A stretch of DNA of 6,036 nt from DATHVR01 sp035461175 (GCA_035461175.1 DATHVR010000186.1:1-6036); one strand, 5' to 3'. Shown: positions 1 through 5,627, numbered from the stretch's first letter. Notes: generated by a model not told the origin, from the letters alone. Numbers and translations: made by a program.

Positions 1-91
1 TCTCTACCCAGCGATGGATGGCGTCGACCGCCATCGGCATGTTGATGGCGGAGACGCCCACGCCGAGGACGTCGACCCGGCGGATCTCCAT
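1..91 (-). CDS. WecG/TagA/CpsF family glycosyltransferase, N-terminal fragment
   Basis: Only the first 30 codons are in the window; the rest lies beyond position 1. The peptide starts MEIRRVDVLGVGVSAINM and continues to a region ending in AIHRWVE. This is the usual opening of WecG/TagA/CpsF (GT26) enzymes: a 'LGV.VsAinm..Al..i..w' pattern that begins the sugar-nucleotide-binding fold. Known members transfer ManNAcA, ManNAc or other hexoses to a lipid-linked intermediate at the inner face of the membrane, during enterobacterial common antigen, teichoic acid or capsule synthesis. The ATG at 91 lies 2 nt after the stop of the epimerase gene, and a GGAG sits about 6 nt upstream inside that gene's end, so the two are very probably co-transcribed and translationally coupled. 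The family call rests on a short N-terminus; the sugar used cannot be read from it. Confidence 0.78.
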   Translation of the reverse strand, partial: MEIRRVDVLGVGVSAINMPMAVDAIHRWVE

Positions 92-93
92 GC

Positions 94-1053
94 TCAGCTC
101 CGTGCTTGGACCTGCTTCTCGATCCAGCGGTAGGTCGGCTCCAGCCCCTCTTCGAGGTCGATCTGGGGTTCCCATCCGATGATCTCGCGCAGGCGGCTGT
201 TGTCAGAGTTGCGTCCTCGCACTCCCTGGGGGCCTTCGATGTGCTTCAGCGTGAGGTCGCGCTTGCCCGAGATCCCCATCACGATCTCGGCGAGCTGATT
301 GATGGAGACCATACGATCAGTGCCGAGGTTGAGGGGCAGGCGGTAGCCCGAGTCCATGATCCGGAAGATGCCCTCGACGCAGTCGTCGATGTGACAGAAG
401 GACCGGGTCTGCAGGCCGTCGCCCCAGATCTCGACCTCGCCTCCGGGCTCTGCCAGGGCAACCTTGCGACAGATGGCGGCCGGAGCCTTCTCGCGTCCTC
501 CGTCGTAGGTTCCGTAAGGGCCGTAGATGTTGTGGAAGCGGACCGAGCGGGTGTCGAGGCCGAAGTCCTCGGCGTAGTACTCGGCCAGCTTCTCGGAAAT
601 CAGCTTCTCCCAGCCATAGGCGTCCTGGGGGTCGGCCGGGATCGCATCCTCTTCCTTGAGCGGCGTCACCTCGGCGTTGGTCTGCAAATGCTGGGGATAG
701 ACACAGGCCGACGACGTGTAGAGATAGCGTTCGACCCCGTTCACCCGCGCGGCGTCGATGGTGTGGAGATTGATGAGGGCGTTGTTGCGCAGGATGGTGG
801 CATGGTTGGCGGAGATGAAACCCATCCCGCCCATGTCGGCCGCCAGGGCGTAGACGTCGTCGACGCCCCGCGTCGCCTGGAGGCAGTTGTCCCAACGGCG
901 AAGATCGAGCAGTTCGAATTCATCGGCGTTGACGTCCGTGTACTCGGGCAGCTTGACGTCGACACCGCGGACCCAGTACCCACGTTCCTTCAGATAGGTG
1001 ACCAGGTGATGCCCGATGAATCCCCCGGCGCCTGTGACGAGAACGCGCTTCAT
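94..1053 (-). CDS. GDP-mannose 3,5-epimerase (extended SDR family)
   Basis: A 319-residue NAD-dependent sugar-nucleotide epimerase that closely resembles plant GDP-mannose 3,5-epimerase, which converts GDP-D-mannose to GDP-L-galactose and, by 5-epimerisation, GDP-L-gulose. Visible motifs in order are the Rossmann loop GAGGFIG (residues 8-14), AADMGGMGFI (71-80), SSACVYP with the expected acid/base Cys117, DAYGWEK with Tyr146 and Lys150, FHNIYGPYGT (173-182), GGREKAPAA with the second acid/base Lys189, GDGLQTRSF (211-219) and GVRGRNSDN (277-285). All are signature segments of this enzyme rather than of generic UDP-sugar epimerases. I chose ATG 1053 because GGGAG lies 8 nt upstream (1062-1066); an in-frame ATG at 1068 has its purine run almost touching the start. 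The gene sits between two glycosyltransferase genes, so its product probably feeds an L-sugar into a surface polysaccharide. Related bacterial enzymes also make L-gulose in bleomycin-type pathways. Exact product specificity is inferred. Confidence 0.93.
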   Translation of the reverse strand: MKRVLVTGAGGFIGHHLVTYLKERGYWVRGVDVKLPEYTDVNADEFELLDLRRWDNCLQATRGVDDVYALAADMGGMGFISANHATILRNNALINLHTIDAARVNGVERYLYTSSACVYPQHLQTNAEVTPLKEEDAIPADPQDAYGWEKLISEKLAEYYAEDFGLDTRSVRFHNIYGPYGTYDGGREKAPAAICRKVALAEPGGEVEIWGDGLQTRSFCHIDDCVEGIFRIMDSGYRLPLNLGTDRMVSINQLAEIVMGISGKRDLTLKHIEGPQGVRGRNSDNSRLREIIGWEPQIDLEEGLEPTYRWIEKQVQARS

Positions 1054-1061
1054 GTGTGTTA

Positions 1062-1066
1062 CTCCC
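1062..1066 (-). promoter_or_regulatory. Ribosome binding site of the epimerase gene
   Basis: GGGAG on the minus strand ends 8 nt before ATG 1053. It is well placed for that start and too far downstream to serve the alternative in-frame ATG at 1068, so it decides the start codon. Confidence 0.7.
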
Positions 1067-1115
1067 ATTCCCTCGGATTGCCCATGCCACGCTACCAGTC
1101 ACCCGGTTCTACTCA

Positions 1116-1144
1116 AGGGGCCAAATCTAGGCCCGACGGCCCCT
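1116..1144 (-). other. GC-rich inverted repeat at the 3' end of the GT4 gene
   Basis: A perfect 7-bp inverted repeat (arms 1116-1122 and 1138-1144, AGGGGCC against GGCCCCT) with a 15-nt loop spans the stop codon of the GT4 gene. An alternative 5-bp pairing (1118-1122 with 1130-1134) competes with it. In the minus-strand transcript it lies just before the 72-nt gap that precedes the epimerase start. No U-run follows, so it is not a standard intrinsic terminator. It could act as a processing or attenuation hairpin within the operon, or be a chance product of high GC. Confidence 0.3.
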
Positions 1145-2281
1145 CTGCGCGGTCTGGTAGGCCGTTTCGAGCGCCGCCAGACCGACCTCGTGGCTGTGTC
1201 TCTCCTCGAAATTCGCCCGAGCCCGGCGTCCTGCTGCATCGACGGCGTCGTCCGACAGCGCGGATAGGACCGAAGCGAGCGCGCCGATGTCACCGGACTG
1301 GTAGATCCATCCTCCATCGCCCACCACAGCCGGGAGCGCTCCATGCCCGGGGACGATGGCCGGTGTGCCGTTGGCCGCCGCCTCGATCAGGACCATCGGC
1401 AAACCCTCGAACCAGCGGCTGGGATGGACCAGCACCCTGGCCGTCGCCATCAACTCGACGGTCTTCTCGTGTGAGAGCCGACCCAGCACCTCGACTCCGG
1501 TTCCGGCTGTCCGCTCCACCCTCTCGCGGAGTGGACCGTCCCCAACTACCACCAGACGGCCCGGCGGCTGCGCTATCGACCAAGCTGCCAGCAAATCCTC
1601 GATGCCCTTTTCTTCGGCCAGCCTCCCTACGAAGAGGAACAGGTCGCTACCCGAGGGGTGACCATCACGCGGGCCCGGATCCCGCAGCGTGTTGGGTTTG
1701 ACCACGATGGTGGCGGCCGACACCCCGGTCTGGGCCAGGATCTCGCGTGCGAAATCGGTCAAGGCGATTACCACGTCGACATCGCGCGCCCACGTGCCGC
1801 GACGGCGATGGGCCGCGATCGTCGTGGCCACCACCGCCGATTGCGTCCTCGAGCCTCGGTAGCAGGCGTGCCGCACGCCGGGCCACGGACTCCTCCCGAG
1901 GCAGTCGGTGCAGATGCCCCCATCCCGGTAGAACATGGCGTTGACACAGGCAAGGCGATAGTTGTGAATGGTGGCGACGGTCGGAAAGCCCGCCTCCTTC
2001 AGGGCCGGGAAGACCGCCGGGGAGAGAGCGAACCAGGTGTTGTGCACGTGGACCACCTCGGCGCCGAACTTCCGGGCCGCCGCCACCACCCGATCAGCTG
2101 CGGCCGAATTCCAGGGGGCCTTCACCAAGGCCCGCGAGGCGTCCAGGGCAGCCTCGGGATTGTAGAACTCGACGGTATCGACCACGTGTCCGGCATCTTC
2201 GAGCAGCCGACGCTCGGACTCGACGACCGTGTCCTCTCCTCCCGGCTGGCGATAGCGGGTGTGGACCTGGAGGACTCTCAA
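1127..2281 (-). CDS. GT4 family glycosyltransferase
   Basis: A 384-residue GT-B fold enzyme of family GT4, a retaining glycosyltransferase that probably acts on a lipid-linked polysaccharide intermediate at the cytoplasmic face of the membrane. The N-terminal acceptor domain starts MRVLQVHTRY and carries the GGED loop (14-17) typical of the family. HNYR (106-109) is followed by a four-cysteine insertion (Cys112, 124, 127, 140). The C-terminal donor domain shows FVGRLAEEKG (217-226, with the phosphate-contacting Arg220 and Lys225), VVGDGP (245-250) and the EX7E motif Glu292...Glu300 within FEGLPMVLIE. The start is a TTG at 2281 that overlaps the stop of the upstream kinase-like gene in TTGA. 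No separate Shine-Dalgarno at proper spacing is visible, but the family's N-terminus begins exactly here and no alternative start fits, so termination-reinitiation coupling is likely. Length is normal for GT4; donor and acceptor sugars are unknown. Confidence 0.93.
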   Translation of the reverse strand: MRVLQVHTRYRQPGGEDTVVESERRLLEDAGHVVDTVEFYNPEAALDASRALVKAPWNSAAADRVVAAARKFGAEVVHVHNTWFALSPAVFPALKEAGFPTVATIHNYRLACVNAMFYRDGGICTDCLGRSPWPGVRHACYRGSRTQSAVVATTIAAHRRRGTWARDVDVVIALTDFAREILAQTGVSAATIVVKPNTLRDPGPRDGHPSGSDLFLFVGRLAEEKGIEDLLAAWSIAQPPGRLVVVGDGPLRERVERTAGTGVEVLGRLSHEKTVELMATARVLVHPSRWFEGLPMVLIEAAANGTPAIVPGHGALPAVVGDGGWIYQSGDIGALASVLSALSDDAVDAAGRRARANFEERHSHEVGLAALETAYQTAQRGRRA

Positions 2282-4077
2282 CCCTGAGGCTGCCGGTGGC
2301 GGGAGGCGTCAGTCGTGAAACCGGCATCGCCGAGTATGTCCATCATCGAACCCTCGGTCATGGTCATCTCCCGGCGGAGGGGCGACCGGTTGTAGATGTA
2401 ACCCAGGATCGGAGTCGGAATCAGCTCCAGCCTCCCCCTCAGGTCGACCAGTTCGGCATGGCTGCTCTGGTGCTCGACGATGACCACCAGGCCCTCGGCG
2501 ATCTCGGCCAGGCTGGCCGCATAAGCCACCTGGAGGACCGGTGGCCCATCGATGAGGACGAGGTCGTAGCTCTCGGTCAGACCGGTTATCAGTTCCCGGG
2601 CCGGCTGGGACTGGAACACCGCCGCCGCCAGGCTGGGGCGGGTTCCCCGGGGGAGCAGGTCGAGTTCGATCCCGTTCCCCAGCACGACACTGTGGGTGGC
2701 CTGACCGATGGATGCCGTGCCTTCGATGACGTCGGTCATCCCGGCCAGAGCGGTGTGGCCCTCCCCCGCCAGCAGAAAGGCGGCCTCCTGGCTGCCGAAG
2801 TCGCTGTCGACCAACAGGACCCGGCGACCGTTGTAGGCGGCTGCCACCGCAACGTTGACCGCGGTTGTGGTCTTGCCGTGGCCGATCGTGGCCGAGGCGA
2901 AAAAGATCGAACGCGCCTCGGTGCTCCGGGCGGCTGCCTCGGTGGTGGAGGAGGCAAATCGGTACGCCTCGGCCGCCGCCGATCGGGGATGGTCTCGGGC
3001 CGGCACCTGGGAATCGAGGCCCTCCTGCTCGAAGTCGGGGATGTCGACCAGGAGCGGAGCGCCGAGCACGACGGCGGGCTCCCGCCGTGTGGAGAAGGTG
3101 CGCCGCCAGACCGAGAGGAAGTAGGCCAGGCCCACCCCGGCGCCGAGACCCAGGATGAGGGTGACGGCCAGCAACCGCGTAAATCCCAGGCCGCCGAGGC
3201 GGGCGGCTTCGGTTGCCTGCTGGATCAGGGCGAAGGCGTCCGGGGCCAGACTGGCATCGATGGCGATCTCGTCACGACGGATCAGGAGGCGCGCTCGTCG
3301 GTCGACCTGACCGGCTTGCTCTTCCAGGAGCGCCTGCTGTTCGGGGTTTCCCGACGAGGCCGAGGCCACCTCGCTGTAGAGGGTTCGTGCCAACCGGTAG
3401 TCCTCGATGCGCTGGCGGATCGCCTCGGCCTCCTCCCCCTCGGCGGCCAGTAGTTGCTGTTGGAGGGCGGCGATCTGGGTGACGGCTTCTCGCGATGTCG
3501 CCTGCAGCGAGAAGAGCGCTTCGTCCTCGGCCACCAGCTGGGCCAGCTCTTCTTCGATCTCGGCCAAACGTTGGTTGATTCCATCCACCTGGGCATCGAT
3601 CCGCTCCAGCTGCGCCTCGGTGACGGCGCCCGACTGACGCTGGCTGACCTCGCGGTATCCCTCGGCGACGGCATTGGCGACCGCCACCGCCTGCTCTGCC
3701 GAGGGTGCCTGGGCGACGATCGTCACCAGCGGGCTGTCATCGCTCCCGACGATCGTCACCGCCTCGATCACCTCATCCACGACCACTGGGAACCCGGCAT
3801 CTTCCACTATCTGGGTAGCGGCCTCCGACACCACCGGGGAGCGCATGATCTGGAGCTGGGAACCGATGTACTGGGTGTTGTTCGCCTGGGTGGCGGCGAC
3901 GTCGGCTGCCGCCAGGGGCTCCTGGATCACCGCCGTGGCCGCGGCCTCGAAAACCTCTTCCTGGGGCCGCACGAAGTAATAGATCAGGCCGAGGGCGACC
4001 ACCAGCGCGGTGACCACCAGCACCAGCCAGCGATGGCGCCAGGCCGCGGACAGCAGCGTCGGTTCAGTGTTTTCCAA
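2278..4077 (-). CDS. Wzz-type chain-length regulator fused to BY-kinase-like ATPase
   Basis: A 599-residue inner-membrane protein with the layout of single-chain polysaccharide co-polymerases that control chain length or export in Wzy-dependent EPS/capsule assembly. A first membrane helix (about 17-36) leads to an extracytoplasmic Wzz domain with a long coiled-coil region (about 155-235), a second helix (about 300-323), then a cytoplasmic P-loop domain. That domain has Walker A ATIGHGKTT (396-404, Lys402), Walker A' VLLVDSD (420-426, Asp424 and Asp426) and Walker B LVLIDGPP (506-513, Asp510). The TTG start at 4077 is supported by GGGAGG 9 nt upstream. It is the first visible gene of the minus-strand operon and overlaps the GT4 gene by 4 nt. 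Several tyrosine-kinase hallmarks are missing: the tail after Tyr562 has no Tyr, the EX2RX2R motif reads Glu370-Arg373-Ser376, and the residues after the Walker A' DxD are not the usual Arg-rich ones. The Pro-rich stretch usual before the second helix is also absent. ATP binding is likely; tyrosine autokinase activity is doubtful. Confidence 0.92.
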   Translation of the reverse strand: MENTEPTLLSAAWRHRWLVLVVTALVVALGLIYYFVRPQEEVFEAAATAVIQEPLAAADVAATQANNTQYIGSQLQIMRSPVVSEAATQIVEDAGFPVVVDEVIEAVTIVGSDDSPLVTIVAQAPSAEQAVAVANAVAEGYREVSQRQSGAVTEAQLERIDAQVDGINQRLAEIEEELAQLVAEDEALFSLQATSREAVTQIAALQQQLLAAEGEEAEAIRQRIEDYRLARTLYSEVASASSGNPEQQALLEEQAGQVDRRARLLIRRDEIAIDASLAPDAFALIQQATEAARLGGLGFTRLLAVTLILGLGAGVGLAYFLSVWRRTFSTRREPAVVLGAPLLVDIPDFEQEGLDSQVPARDHPRSAAAEAYRFASSTTEAAARSTEARSIFFASATIGHGKTTTAVNVAVAAAYNGRRVLLVDSDFGSQEAAFLLAGEGHTALAGMTDVIEGTASIGQATHSVVLGNGIELDLLPRGTRPSLAAAVFQSQPARELITGLTESYDLVLIDGPPVLQVAYAASLAEIAEGLVVIVEHQSSHAELVDLRGRLELIPTPILGYIYNRSPLRREMTMTEGSMMDILGDAGFTTDASRHRQPQG

Positions 4078-4183
4078 TTCGGAGGTCCTCCCGCTTCCGC
4101 CGTCAGGCTAGCGGTCATTTGGCCCGTCTCTACCCGGTCTAGTGCCCTATTACCGTGACCATGTCAACAGCCCGGGGGATCGG
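4078..4183. promoter_or_regulatory. Divergent intergenic region between the polysaccharide operon and the hydrolase gene
   Basis: These 106 bp separate divergently transcribed genes, so promoters for both should lie here or overlap the edges. On the minus strand a TTGACA, identical to the -35 consensus, lies at 4163-4168, but no good -10 follows at 16-18 bp. On the plus strand TATTAC at 4148-4153 could be a -10, with no convincing -35. A small TGAC-CAT-GTCA inverted repeat (4157-4167) lies between them and could be an operator half-site pair. These are eye-spotted matches only. Confidence 0.35.
4087..4092 (-). promoter_or_regulatory. Strong Shine-Dalgarno for the TTG-started Wzz/BY-kinase gene
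   Basis: GGGAGG on the minus strand ends 9 nt before TTG 4077 and fixes that unusual start. The core lies in a perfect 11-nt palindrome around one base, GGAGGACCTCC on the minus strand (4081-4091), so the SD is directly followed by its own complement. Confidence 0.75.
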
Positions 4184-4187
4184 ATGA
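4161..4187 (+). CDS. Possible 8-codon leader ORF overlapping the hydrolase start
   Basis: ATG at 4161 opens a frame encoding MSTARGIG and stops with TGA at 4185-4187, which overlaps the hydrolase ATG 4184 in the coupling arrangement ATGA. A -10-like TATTAC ends 7 nt before this ATG, which would suit a leaderless transcript starting at the A of 4161, a common arrangement in actinobacteria. It has no Shine-Dalgarno of its own. It is short enough to be a coincidence. Confidence 0.25.
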   Translation: MSTARGIG

Positions 4188-5071
4188 TCAATGCCGACGA
4201 TCGACTGCCGCGCACCGAGGTGCGCCTGGTCGGACGTCGGATGTCCCTCGTCGATGTGGGCAGCGGGCCTCCGCTCCTGTTCCTGCACGGCAACGCCACC
4301 TACTCCTACACGTGGCGCAACGTCATCCCGTTTCTGGCGACCAACCATCGCTGCCTGGCTCCCGATCTCATGGGAATGGGACGGTCCGACCTGACCCTCC
4401 CCTCGGGTCCGGGCTCGTACTCCTTCGCCGATCATCTCGAGAACCTGCACCTGTTACCGGAGATGACGGGCGTGACCGAGCCCATGGTCATCGTGGGACA
4501 CGAGTTCGGCGCAGCCCTGGCGGTGCAACTGGCCCGCCGGAGACCGGATCTGGTGCGGGGAGTGGTGCTGATCGAGGGCGTACTCCGGATATCCAACGAC
4601 ACCGTCCTCGACGACGACCTGCGCCAGTTCCTCTCCCGGGTCAGGAGCCACGAGGGCGAACAAATGGTGCTGACCGAGAACCAGATCGTCGACAGGTACC
4701 TTCCCCGCCTCACCGCCCGGCGGCTTTCCTCGGAGGAGATGGCTCACTACCGGGCGCCGTATCCCAAGCCGGGTGAGCCGAGACGGGCGATGCTGTCGAT
4801 GATTCGCCAATTGCCCCTTCAATCCATGCCCGGACCGATCGACTCTTCAATCGAGGAGAGCCGCCTGTGGGCGGTCCAGTCTCGACTGCCCAAACTCGTG
4901 GTCGGTGGCAACCCCGGGTACCTCGTCCCTCACTCGATCCTTGGCACCGCCGCTCGATGGGCGGAGACCACGGTGGCTTCGGTCCGAGGCATCCACTTCC
5001 TCACCGAGGACTCCCCGGCCCGGATCACTGCCCTGATCCTGGACTGGCTGCCCGCCATCGGCCACCGCTAG
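4184..5071 (+). CDS. Haloalkane dehalogenase-like alpha/beta-hydrolase with Glu at the nucleophile position
   Basis: A 295-residue cytoplasmic alpha/beta-hydrolase whose segments line up with haloalkane dehalogenases of the DhaA/LinB type: HGNATYSYTWRNVIPFL (35-51, oxyanion-hole and halide-binding Asn37), DLMGMGRSD (61-69), nucleophile elbow GHEFG (105-109), LIEGVLR (129-135, Glu131 at the catalytic-acid site), cap-region YRAPYPKP (189-196), PKLVVGGNPGYLVP (236-249) and GIHFLTEDSP (269-278, catalytic His271). In characterised family members the elbow is HDWG; here the Asp nucleophile is Glu107 and the halide-stabilising Trp is Phe108. Standard dehalogenation by an Asp-ester intermediate is therefore uncertain. 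I preferred ATG 4184, which has GGGGGA 4 nt upstream and gives a normal family length; an in-frame GTG at 4142 lacks a ribosome site and lies upstream of a possible -10. The gene stands alone on the plus strand, and nothing nearby names a substrate. Confidence 0.85.
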   Translation: MINADDRLPRTEVRLVGRRMSLVDVGSGPPLLFLHGNATYSYTWRNVIPFLATNHRCLAPDLMGMGRSDLTLPSGPGSYSFADHLENLHLLPEMTGVTEPMVIVGHEFGAALAVQLARRRPDLVRGVVLIEGVLRISNDTVLDDDLRQFLSRVRSHEGEQMVLTENQIVDRYLPRLTARRLSSEEMAHYRAPYPKPGEPRRAMLSMIRQLPLQSMPGPIDSSIEESRLWAVQSRLPKLVVGGNPGYLVPHSILGTAARWAETTVASVRGIHFLTEDSPARITALILDWLPAIGHR

Positions 5072-5271
5072 ACGGGTCGAAAACCCCGGTTGGCCGCTTC
5101 GGCGAGAGTGTCGGGGGCGAACGTCTGGATCAAGTCGCGCTGCTGCAGCGTCCTGGCGCGGATCCGTTGCTCGACCCGCTGGAACTCGGATTCGTCGTCG
5201 CAGTCGTAGACGCGCATCTCGTCTCTGAGGCCGATGAACCGGTAGTCCTCGAATCGCGACAACCGGGCCAT
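5068..5271 (-). CDS. 67-residue protein of unknown function
   Basis: I do not recognise this family. The product starts MARLSRFEDYRFIGLRDEMR and is rich in charged residues, with an acidic patch (YDCDDESEF, 22-30) followed by a basic, probably helical segment (QRVEQRIRARTLQQRD, 31-46) and a short helical C-terminus ending NRGFRPV. It has a single Cys and no membrane segment or signal peptide, so it is probably a small cytoplasmic protein. The ATG at 5271 shares one base with the zinc-ribbon gene's stop (TGATG), with AGGAG immediately upstream, so translation is almost certainly coupled. Its existence is supported by this coupling and by filling exactly the space up to the convergent hydrolase gene. 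Its stop codon overlaps the hydrolase stop in CTAG. A role with the zinc-ribbon protein is inferred from position only. Confidence 0.72.
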   Translation of the reverse strand: MARLSRFEDYRFIGLRDEMRVYDCDDESEFQRVEQRIRARTLQQRDLIQTFAPDTLAEAANRGFRPV

Positions 5272-5627
5272 CACTCCTCCGCCTCGTCGTCCTCGGCGGC
5301 GTGACCGGTGGGGACCTCGGCGGCACACATGGGGCACACCGCGACGGCGATATCGCCCACGATGAACGAAAAGCCGCATTCGGGACATTCGATTTTGGGA
5401 GACGGGACATCGGGTGGGGGCGGCGGCGGCGCGGTTGGAGTGGGCTGGCCGGCTCCGGGAGGGGGGCCACCGGTGGGCGGCATCGAACCCGGAGGGGGAG
5501 CTCCGCCCGGTGCCGAACCGCCCGCCCGGCCCCGGACCATGTTCACGGACCCACATACCGGACAGGCGAAACGCCCCTCACCGGGAACGTCGAATTGGGT
5601 ACGGCAGGCGCCGCATCGGACGATCAC
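5271..5627 (-). CDS. Double zinc-ribbon protein with Pro/Gly-rich linker
   Basis: A 118-residue protein with two four-cysteine zinc-binding modules. The N-terminal one pairs C-x2-C (Cys5, Cys8) with C-x2-C (Cys22, Cys25) in RCGACRTQFDVPGEGRFACPVCG order. The C-terminal one pairs Cys81/Cys84 (CPECGF) with Cys98/Cys101 (CPMC). Between them (about 36-77) is a low-complexity, presumably disordered linker of Gly, Pro and Ala with a run of prolines; the tail is acidic (EDDEAEE). The pattern suits binding to a protein or nucleic acid, not catalysis, and no specific function can be named. It starts with GTG 5627, which overlaps the upstream gene's stop as GTGA, with a strong AGGAGG 9 nt before. Its own stop shares a base with the next gene's ATG. 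It is the middle gene of a tight three-gene unit, which suggests its partners are the membrane-anchored protein before it and the 67-residue protein after it. Confidence 0.85.
   Translation of the reverse strand: MIVRCGACRTQFDVPGEGRFACPVCGSVNMVRGRAGGSAPGGAPPPGSMPPTGGPPPGAGQPTPTAPPPPPPDVPSPKIECPECGFSFIVGDIAVAVCPMCAAEVPTGHAAEDDEAEE

Noticed and set aside
1054..1068. ATG at 1068 as the start of the epimerase gene
   Set aside because: It would add MGVTH before the family-typical MKRVLVTGAGG, and its nearest purine run is about 1 nt away; ATG 1053 has GGGAG at 8 nt.
106..1701. A long plus-strand open frame (531 codons) antisense to the epimerase and GT4 genes
   Set aside because: It encodes low-complexity Val/Asp/Arg-rich sequence with no recognisable motif, and spans two clearly real minus-strand genes. 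High GC leaves antisense frames open.
2296..4158. Two consecutive plus-strand open frames (2296-3453 and 3454-4158) opposite the Wzz/BY-kinase gene
   Set aside because: The minus-strand frame has clear membrane helices and Walker motifs over the same span; the plus-strand translations resemble no family and are antisense shadows.
4142..4183. GTG at 4142 as the start of the hydrolase gene
   Set aside because: There is no Shine-Dalgarno before it, and the added 14 residues have no family counterpart that I recognise; ATG 4184 gives the usual length.
5071..5110. A short GCCG-CTT-CGGC hairpin near the convergent junction as a terminator
   Set aside because: The 4-bp stem lies inside the 67-residue gene and has no U-run in either direction.
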